From Candidatus Lambdaproteobacteria bacterium (GTDB lineage: Bacteria > SAR324 > NAC60-12): DNA of 9,125 nt. The position numbers and the translations under genes were made by a program. The DNA is taken from the NCBI GenBank assembly GCA_012964265.1, contig DTUH01000212.1:1-9125 (forward strand), written 5' to 3'. The notes below the pieces were generated by a model. That model was not told the DNA's origin. It worked only from the letters and a program-made list of their open reading frames with translations, and ran no database searches. This document shows, one piece after another, positions 1 to 4,882 of this stretch; positions within the stretch are counted from its first letter, which is position 1, and every line of letters starts with the position of its first letter.

Positions 1-273
1 TTCGACCATCCCTCCTTTACCGGCCTGGGAATAGTTGACGCTGAAACAAAGCCGATATTCAGCAGGGCAATTCCTGTTTCATTTATTAGAAACATGTTTG
101 TCTATTATGGTGACCAACTGGTCAGCCGTTTTCGAATGTCATCCGCGATTGCTGACGATCCACTCTTCACCTTTAAATTAAGAGCTGTTCAGGAAGCGCC
201 AGTCAAGGTGGTTTTTGTGGACAATCTTGGAAAAAAGTGGGAAGCGTCCAAGAAAATAAAATACCGCAAATAG
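1..273 (+). CDS. SoxZ-domain protein, C-terminal part (SoxZ or fused SoxYZ-like carrier), 5' truncated by window edge
   Basis: The frame is open from base 1 and ends at TAG 271-273, leaving 90 residues. They match the SoxZ fold: an H-P-S-F-T-G motif near the start (SoxZ proteins have HPMETG here), an IPVSFIRN segment aligning with the 'P-x-x-F-I' strand, 'DDPLFTFKLRA' where SoxZ has 'NPxxxF', and a closing strand 'KVVFVDNLGKKWEA' like the SoxZ 'WxDNxG' strand. SoxZ pairs with SoxY, which carries sulfur intermediates on a C-terminal Cys during periplasmic thiosulfate oxidation. Fused SoxYZ-like carriers also occur beside quinoprotein dehydrogenases and cytochromes c. The N-terminus and any SoxY part lie outside the window, so SoxZ alone and a SoxYZ fusion cannot be told apart. 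The next gene is a cytochrome c, which fits a Sox-type electron-transfer setting. The domain call is fairly secure; the pathway is inferred. Confidence 0.75.
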   Translation, partial: FDHPSFTGLGIVDAETKPIFSRAIPVSFIRNMFVYYGDQLVSRFRMSSAIADDPLFTFKLRAVQEAPVKVVFVDNLGKKWEASKKIKYRK

Positions 274-291
274 ACTTTGTATAAAGCATGG

Positions 292-326
292 GTTGGTTCC
301 GCAATGCGCAACCAACTGTTTCTTTG
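292..326 (+). terminator. Terminator-like hairpin after the SoxZ-domain gene
   Basis: A perfect 7-bp inverted repeat, GTTGGTT at 292-298 and AACCAAC at 310-316, encloses a further CGC (300-302) / GCG (306-308) pairing with an AAT loop and one C-C mismatch. The stem is followed by the T-rich run TGTTTCTTTG (317-326). It lies 18 bases after the SoxZ stop and 20 bases before the favoured cytochrome start, as expected for an intrinsic terminator or attenuator. The T-tract is imperfect, so read-through into the cytochrome gene is likely. Confidence 0.6.
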
Positions 327-346
327 AAATTACAACCTGGGTATTT

Positions 347-1054
347 ATGAAAAAAATTATTAGTTTTATTGTTTTGTCCTTCCTCTTTGTAATCACGGCT
401 TCCAGCACTGTTTTTGCCGGAACAGTTGAAGAAGAATTCAAAATCGAAGGTTTAATCTCGCCTGCAAGTCCCAAGGCATTGAAATCCGCACTGGAAAAAG
501 AATTGGATGTTAAAGTAATTAATTTAAATCTAAAAAGTACAAAAACCGGATGGCCGGTTCTCAGAGTCCAATTTGATTCAGGGAGCATTTCTAAAGAAAA
601 AATTGAAAAAGTCATTGGCGAGATTGAAGATCCTGCAGGACACAAGTACAAGGTACATCATGGTCCGCTGCTGGCAAATGCCCCTTTGCTGGATGAAGAA
701 CAGCAGGCTATCGCGCTCCTGGGTGATACTCCGGTTGCATTTCCAAACATGAAAAATCCAATTACGGATAAAGCAGCTTCTGCAAGTCGCGGTGAAAAGT
801 TATTTGTAAATAACTGTGTTAAATGCCATGGTTTCACCGGAAATGGATATGGAACAGTCGCGCACGGGTTTACCACCTGGCCCCGGCAGCTGTGGGCCTG
901 GAACAACACTGGACCGGAAACAGACGGTTATCTTTTTTGGTTTATCACCAATGGACGTTCGGATATGCCACCGTGGGGTTTGATCCTTTCCGAAAATGAG
1001 CGCTGGGATCTGATAAATTATATTAAAACAATAAAAAATCCGGAAACAGACTAG
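347..1054 (+). CDS. Secreted monoheme cytochrome c with N-terminal HMA-like domain
   Basis: The 235-residue protein begins with a clear Sec signal peptide (MKK, hydrophobic core, cleavage probably after 'STVFA', about residue 24). Residues 28-105 have the beta-alpha-beta-beta-alpha-beta pattern of a heavy-metal-associated (ferredoxin-like) domain but no CxxC metal site. Residues 140-235 form a class I cytochrome c: heme-binding C157-V-K-C160-H161, the likely axial Met207 in 'SDMPPWG', and a closing amphipathic helix of the 'LSxxERWDLINYIK' type. It probably carries electrons in the periplasm, for example from a Sox or dehydrogenase system. The frame is also open back to an ATG at 293, but that start would place 18 non-signal residues before the signal peptide and lies inside the terminator hairpin, so 347 is preferred. 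No strong Shine-Dalgarno site precedes it. The HMA-like call rests on pattern only; the cytochrome call is secure. Confidence 0.85.
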   Translation: MKKIISFIVLSFLFVITASSTVFAGTVEEEFKIEGLISPASPKALKSALEKELDVKVINLNLKSTKTGWPVLRVQFDSGSISKEKIEKVIGEIEDPAGHKYKVHHGPLLANAPLLDEEQQAIALLGDTPVAFPNMKNPITDKAASASRGEKLFVNNCVKCHGFTGNGYGTVAHGFTTWPRQLWAWNNTGPETDGYLFWFITNGRSDMPPWGLILSENERWDLINYIKTIKNPETD

Positions 1055-1109
1055 TGGAAAAGACCATTAGCTGACAAAATACTTCAGGGTATGATCTCAA
1101 CATTTAAAT

Positions 1110-1532
1110 ATGGAAGTTGCTCAGGATATTGTCAAAAAAGTCTTTTCGGGTTTAAATTTCAAAGATATTCTGGATGATCTGACTAAGGCAATTGAGATGC
1201 GAAACTATCTTATTACCCGCATCAGCAATATAGATAACAACCTTGATCGGCACACTCCAAGTATTGGAACGAAAGTTAAGTTCCGCTATTACAAAATTGT
1301 TGAATTTTGAAACCTTGAAAGTTGCGGTCAATTGATTTCATCAAATTTACTGGTTGGGGTTTTTATGCCGGTGAAGCTTGTTGTCTATCAGCTGGTTGGT
1401 GAAGACCTGATTCATATCTCTTTTTTGAAACCCACCGCATTCGCCCGCCTTTTTAAATCCAAAGACATGACGGATGTTGCCATAAAACTGGAAAATGACT
1501 TGCATGAAGTACTGGAAGAAATTGTTTTTTAG
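1110..1532 (+). CDS. Putative selenoprotein: DUF302 family protein with in-frame UGA (Sec67)
   Basis: Two stretches, 1110-1307 and 1311-1529, are in the same frame and separated only by TGA 1308-1310; the frame closes at TAG 1530-1532, giving 140 residues if the TGA is read. The first half has the DUF302 N-terminal helix ('DILDDLTKAIEMRNYLITRI'). The second has the core strand 'FMPVKLVVYQ', matching the DUF302 'LPxxVxVYE' motif, and the closing helix 'ENDLHEVLEEI'. At the junction the protein reads V-E-F-(UGA)-N-L-E-S-C. From memory of the family, many DUF302 proteins have F-C-N-L here, so the stop replaces a conserved Cys, the hallmark of a Sec/Cys pair. Cys72 could be its redox partner. There is no signal peptide, so a cytoplasmic location is likely. 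No Shine-Dalgarno site is evident, and an upstream TGA at 1092-1094 limits the start. DUF302 has no settled biochemical role. The alternatives are a nonsense mutation or a sequencing error. Confidence 0.7.
1316..1340 (+). promoter_or_regulatory. Candidate bacterial SECIS hairpin just 3' of the in-frame UGA
   Basis: Downstream of TGA 1308-1310, UGAAA (1316-1320) can pair with UUUCA (1336-1340). GUUG (1321-1324) can then pair with CAAU (1329-1332, including one G-U pair), leaving a CGGU loop (1325-1328) and a bulged UGA (1333-1335). The E. coli fdhF SECIS has GUUGCAGGU at nearly the same distance from its UGA; here the text is GUUGCGGU, one base shorter. SelB recognises G and U bases in the apical loop, which are present. 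The loop starts 14 bases after the UGA, slightly nearer than the usual range of about 16-37, and the stem is AU-rich, so this is a candidate only. Confidence 0.45.
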
Positions 1533-2127
1533 ACGTACAAAGTTTTTTTTAGTCTTTGTAAGTTTATTTTTTTCATTTGAATTTGTTTTTACCTCCGTTG
1601 CCCACGAAAATTCTGAATCTACTGCAAATGATATCACCGGTGGTGATTTTACTTTAAATTCTCCGGATGGACCTTTATCACTCCAGGATCTACGTGGTTC
1701 AGTTGTTCTCTTGTTTTTCGGCTACACTTCCTGCCCAAACGTTTGCCCAATTTCCTTAGCCACTATCAGCAACGTGCTGGCAGAAATGTCACCTGCTGAG
1801 TTGGAAAAAACACGGACACTTTTCATCAGCCTTGATCCTGAGCGGGACAATCTTGAATTGCTTAAAAAATACACGAATTATTTTCATCCAAACATTGTAG
1901 GCCTTACTGATGAAATTTCAGTACTGAAAAAGGTGGCTGCCCGATATGGAATCAAATATGAAAGGTCGCTTAAACCTGAATCCACTCTAGGTTACGTTAT
2001 TTCTCATTCTTCTGATATTATTATAGTTGACCCTGGCGGAATTGTGCGTAAGACCTTCCCCCATGATACTGACACTGCGCCCCTACTTAAGGAGCTTAAA
2101 TTACTTTTGAGAGTCACGACTCTCTAG
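1504..2127 (+). CDS. SCO1/SenC-family copper chaperone or thiol-redox protein
   Basis: This 207-residue protein has a positively charged N-terminus and one hydrophobic segment (residues about 12-30) acting as a signal peptide or membrane anchor. A thioredoxin-fold domain of the SCO family follows. The copper ligands are all visible: C77-P-N-V-C81-P in 'YTSCPNVCP' and His168 in 'VISHSSD', together with the family motif 'FISLDPERD'. SCO proteins deliver copper to the CuA site of cytochrome oxidase or act as thiol reductases in the periplasm. The start was chosen at ATG 1504 because GGA at 1490-1492 gives a workable ribosome-site spacing; ATG 1495 in the same frame would add three residues. Either start lies inside the 3' end of the DUF302 gene (overlap 29-38 bases), suggesting translational coupling, which also argues that the downstream half of the DUF302 gene is translated. 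Confidence 0.92.
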   Translation: MKYWKKLFFRRTKFFLVFVSLFFSFEFVFTSVAHENSESTANDITGGDFTLNSPDGPLSLQDLRGSVVLLFFGYTSCPNVCPISLATISNVLAEMSPAELEKTRTLFISLDPERDNLELLKKYTNYFHPNIVGLTDEISVLKKVAARYGIKYERSLKPESTLGYVISHSSDIIIVDPGGIVRKTFPHDTDTAPLLKELKLLLRVTTL

Positions 2128-2166
2128 GTCTTGTTAATACAAGTTTGTGCTTTCCTGATATTCATA

Positions 2167-3750
2167 ATGAATTTCCCTATCAAACAGTTTCTCTGCATTG
2201 CAGCATTTTTTTTATGGACTGCGACATCTTTTGCTTTTGAACACATCGGATCGACAGTTAACTTTTTTGAATATGAACCGAAAGTCATTCAAAAAAACCT
2301 TCATCGGCAAAAACCGTTTTTTTTACTTTTTTCTGCACAGTGGTGCCACTGGTGCCATGTTTTCAATGAAAGAACGCTTAAGAATGAAAGGGTTTATACT
2401 TACCTTAACGAAAATTTTGTCAATATCTTCATTGACGCGGATATAAACAGTACGGCCTATCAGAAATATAAGGCAAAAGGAGTTCCATATACAGTTTTTT
2501 TGAATCCGGACACTTCCATCTATTTTCAATACTCTGGAACTCTCTATGCGGAACCATTTCTGGAAATTATTCAGGATGTTGTTCAAAATGTAAAAAAAGG
2601 ACTTACTGTAAATAGAGAAGAAAGAGAGCCCTTTGAATACGCTCCGCCTGTTCAGTTAAACAAAAATACTTTAGCCGGGTTTCGCAGAAATTTTCTTAGA
2701 GGTGTTCTCGACAATTTTGATTCGGAAGAATATGGAGTAGGTAATAAAGAAAAAACGATACTTCCTGAAACTTTCCTTTACCTGTTAAAAACGGCAGAAG
2801 CTCAAGATAGAAAAGATGCGGTACTTTGGATTTCAGAGACACTTTTAAAAGCAATTAAAAAAATCTATGATCCGGTTGAGGGCGGTTTTTTCCGCTTTGC
2901 GGAAACCAGTGATTGGCAGGTTCCTCATTATGAAAAAATGGCAGGTTTAAATGCAGGTACGGCTTTGCTCTTGTACAAAGTTAATCAGGAAAAGTCTAAT
3001 CCGGAATTAAAAAAAGCTGCCGATCAAACCATTGAATATTTAAGCAAAACTTTGTACAACGCGGAAATTGGCTCATTTCTCAGTTTTCAGCAAGCAGATA
3101 CTTCCTACTATTTTTTGAAAAAACACAGGCGCTTAAATGTTGATCCGCCTTTGGTGATCAAGAAAATATTTACTGACAATTTAGCAGTCACACTAAACTA
3201 TTTATTGGAGGCATTAAATTACACTACAAACAAGTCTCTTAAAAAAAAAGTGATAAGTTCACTTGATTTTCTGACCGAAATGATTCTCAATAATGAAGGG
3301 GTTTCTCATTATTACTCAATTCCAACTCAGGAGTGGCGTGCAAAAAGCACTCTTCCGGATTATGCTTTCCTGGCAAAACTTTTTCAGCGGGCCGCTGCAG
3401 AATACCAAAGTGAACGTTACCGACAGGCGGCTTCAAAAATTCTGCGGATTTCGATGAGGGAATATTTTGATGAGGAAAAGCAGATTTTTATTGATCCGGC
3501 ATTGGACGTCAACGATTATGAGTACCTGATGGAAATGAATGGAGGATTTGCTTTGGGTTTTATGGGGCAAGGTATTAAATATACCCGGCAAAAAAACGAT
3601 CCTGTAAAACCACTGATCAGGTATTTTTCCGGATTGGAAGTACTGCTGAAAGACAGGTTATGGGAGGGTAAAGATTGGGAGTTCCTTGAAGCTTATGCTG
3701 CTTATCTGACTGCCGCGGATCAATTTTTGGCAACAGAAACAAATCCGTAA
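2167..3750 (+). CDS. Secreted thioredoxin-fold protein (DUF255/YyaL-like) with WCHWC site and long alpha-helical C-terminal region
   Basis: This 527-residue protein starts with a signal peptide (hydrophobic core 'FLCIAAFFLWTATSFA', cleavage about residue 23). Residues 35-140 are a thioredoxin-like domain with W59-C60-H61-W62-C63 in 'SAQWCHWCHVF' and the cis-Pro loop 'KGVPYTVF' (Pro107). The remaining 380 or so residues are mostly helical, with an 'HYEKMAGLNAGTALLLY' segment and aromatic-rich helices typical of the (alpha/alpha) barrel that follows the thioredoxin domain in DUF255/YyaL/SPATA20 proteins. Those family members are usually cytoplasmic and begin with a CHWCH motif; this one is exported. 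The family has no established biochemical function. A periplasmic disulfide reductase or oxidase role is inferred from the dithiol and from the SCO and DsbD-alpha neighbours. A TTG at 2131 is in frame, but the ATG at 2167 gives a proper signal peptide. The gap to the SCO gene is 39 bases, suggesting one operon. Confidence 0.82.
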   Translation: MNFPIKQFLCIAAFFLWTATSFAFEHIGSTVNFFEYEPKVIQKNLHRQKPFFLLFSAQWCHWCHVFNERTLKNERVYTYLNENFVNIFIDADINSTAYQKYKAKGVPYTVFLNPDTSIYFQYSGTLYAEPFLEIIQDVVQNVKKGLTVNREEREPFEYAPPVQLNKNTLAGFRRNFLRGVLDNFDSEEYGVGNKEKTILPETFLYLLKTAEAQDRKDAVLWISETLLKAIKKIYDPVEGGFFRFAETSDWQVPHYEKMAGLNAGTALLLYKVNQEKSNPELKKAADQTIEYLSKTLYNAEIGSFLSFQQADTSYYFLKKHRRLNVDPPLVIKKIFTDNLAVTLNYLLEALNYTTNKSLKKKVISSLDFLTEMILNNEGVSHYYSIPTQEWRAKSTLPDYAFLAKLFQRAAAEYQSERYRQAASKILRISMREYFDEEKQIFIDPALDVNDYEYLMEMNGGFALGFMGQGIKYTRQKNDPVKPLIRYFSGLEVLLKDRLWEGKDWEFLEAYAAYLTAADQFLATETNP

Positions 3751-3788
3751 CTCTAATACAGTATTCTTAAAATTAACACATTTCAACA

Positions 3789-3794
3789 AAGGGG
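3789..3794 (+). promoter_or_regulatory. Strong Shine-Dalgarno site (AAGGGG)
   Basis: AAAGGGGAC precedes ATG 3800 with a 5-base gap. It is the only strong ribosome-binding site in the plus-strand gene run, where the other starts have weak or no visible sites. It fixes the lipoprotein start and suggests that gene is translated independently and well. Confidence 0.75.
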
Positions 3795-3799
3795 ACAAT

Positions 3800-4162
3800 A
3801 TGGGAATATGCTGTCGTCATGAATTTAGTGCAAACAGGCTGTGTTTTCGAAACTATGCCAAAGTCCTGATTCTTTTTACGGGTTTGACCTTGTTTGCGTC
3901 CGGTTGCATCACATTGGGAAAAGATTTCCCTGGTATAAATGTTCCAATAATAAAGATTGGTAAGACAACAAAAAATCAGATTCGCAAGTTGTTCGGTTCA
4001 CCGTGGCTTTCAGGCAGACAGGATGGCGAACTTGCCTGGACTTATGGAACCTACGATTATTCTCTTTTTGGAGAGAGGAAAGCCAAGGATCTGGTAATTC
4101 AGTTTAATGACAATGGCATTGTCACGACGTACACTTTCAGCACGACCGAGCACAACGAATAA
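3800..4162 (+). CDS. Small BamE/SmpA/OmlA-like outer-membrane lipoprotein
   Basis: The 120-residue product has a lipoprotein signal: basic residues in the first 21, a hydrophobic core 'VLILFTGLTLFASG', and a lipobox ending at Cys36, giving a short mature lipoprotein of about 85 residues. The mature part contains 'IKIGKTTKNQIRKLFGSPWLSG', the G-x-T-x-x-x-V/I-x-x-x-x-G-x-P signature of the SmpA/OmlA (BamE-like) domain, followed by an 'LAWTYGTYDYSLF' strand and a final 'DLVIQFNDNGIVTTYTF' strand, as in that fold. BamE itself stabilises the outer-membrane assembly complex, but many small lipoproteins share this domain without being Bam subunits, so the specific role is not known. The N-terminus is unusual in having three cysteines (4, 5, 15) ahead of the lipobox, but the strong ribosome site supports this start. 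The gene is 49 bases after the thioredoxin-like gene. Confidence 0.8.
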   Translation: MGICCRHEFSANRLCFRNYAKVLILFTGLTLFASGCITLGKDFPGINVPIIKIGKTTKNQIRKLFGSPWLSGRQDGELAWTYGTYDYSLFGERKAKDLVIQFNDNGIVTTYTFSTTEHNE

Positions 4163-4200
4163 TCCGGATTGGCAATCTGCTGTCAAAATTTCATGAAGTT

Positions 4201-4710
4201 ATGTTCTCACACACTGCATCAACGGCAAAAAATGTGATTCAGGCAATGCAAAAAAGAAGAGCAGGCAACTTTTCAGCAGGCACTTTTCCATTACTGTTTT
4301 TTCTGTGCCTGGCAGCATTTTCTGCAAGCGCCCAAAAATTCACTTTCGATGCGGCGGAGCCCCTTGCTGCAGAAGAAGCGTTTCAGATGGATTACATCGT
4401 TAGCGGACCTTCCGAAGCAGTTATACGCTGGCAAATTCCCAAATATTATTACATGTACAAAGAGAAATTTGTTTTCAGCAGCAAAGATTTTATCATCGAA
4501 AATGTCCAGTTTCCGCCTGCAGAAATCAAGGATGATCCTTATTTTGGTACAAGTGAGGTTTACTACGATGTTGTTGAAGCAACCCTTCATCTAACTCCAA
4601 AAACAAAGAACCTGAAAAATGGGATGCTGGATATCACTTACCAGGGTTGTTGGGAAGGAGGAATCTGCTATCCACTGATAAAAACTTCTCTAACACTCTC
4701 AGGGCTTTAA
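4201..4710 (+). CDS. Free-standing DsbD N-terminal (alpha/DsbC-interacting) domain protein, secreted
   Basis: The 169-residue protein has a signal peptide (hydrophobic 'FPLLFFLCLAAFSASA', cleavage before 'QKF' at about residue 44) and then one immunoglobulin-like domain of the DsbD N-terminal type. Diagnostic pieces are 'WQIPKYYYMYKEKF', the 'DDPYFGTSEVYYD' segment, and 'YQGC150WEGGIC156YP'. The two cysteines are spaced exactly as in E. coli DsbD-alpha (Cys103 and Cys109), the pair that passes electrons to periplasmic thiol proteins. The DsbD membrane and C-terminal thioredoxin domains are absent, and no gene follows on this strand. It probably accepts electrons from another membrane partner (a CcdA- or DsbD-like protein elsewhere) and reduces a local client, such as the WCHWC protein or the Sox carrier; this is inference. 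An in-frame ATG at 4246 would give a more normal 29-residue signal peptide; neither start has a good ribosome site. Confidence 0.88.
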   Translation: MFSHTASTAKNVIQAMQKRRAGNFSAGTFPLLFFLCLAAFSASAQKFTFDAAEPLAAEEAFQMDYIVSGPSEAVIRWQIPKYYYMYKEKFVFSSKDFIIENVQFPPAEIKDDPYFGTSEVYYDVVEATLHLTPKTKNLKNGMLDITYQGCWEGGICYPLIKTSLTLSGL

Positions 4711-4882
4711 AATAACTCCGCTGAATTATACAAGATAGTTTTCCAAACCGGTAAATTCTGTTATCTGAAAAAGTCCGGGTTACTGTCTCCGCCGTAGCTG
4801 GTTGAACTTCACTGCCGATTATTGATTTCAATTCCACAAGTGCGTCAGCTAATTTAATTTTCCAGCCTCTCAGGTTTTATGG

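Noticed and set aside
293..346. Upstream start for the cytochrome gene at ATG 293
   Set aside because: The extra 18 residues precede an otherwise perfect signal peptide and lie within the terminator hairpin.
1332..1532. Second half of the DUF302 region as an independent 66-residue gene
   Set aside because: It is in the same frame as 1110-1307 with only the TGA between, starts with a non-standard codon in the middle of the domain, and has no ribosome site.
3754..3765. AATAC-A-GTATT palindrome ahead of the lipoprotein gene as an operator
   Set aside because: It is only five bases per arm in AT-rich DNA, and no promoter elements with proper spacing could be placed around it.
4711..4882. Bidirectional terminator between the convergent genes
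   Set aside because: Only weak pairings with long loops (for example AACCGG with CCGGGTT) were found, with no T-tract on either side.
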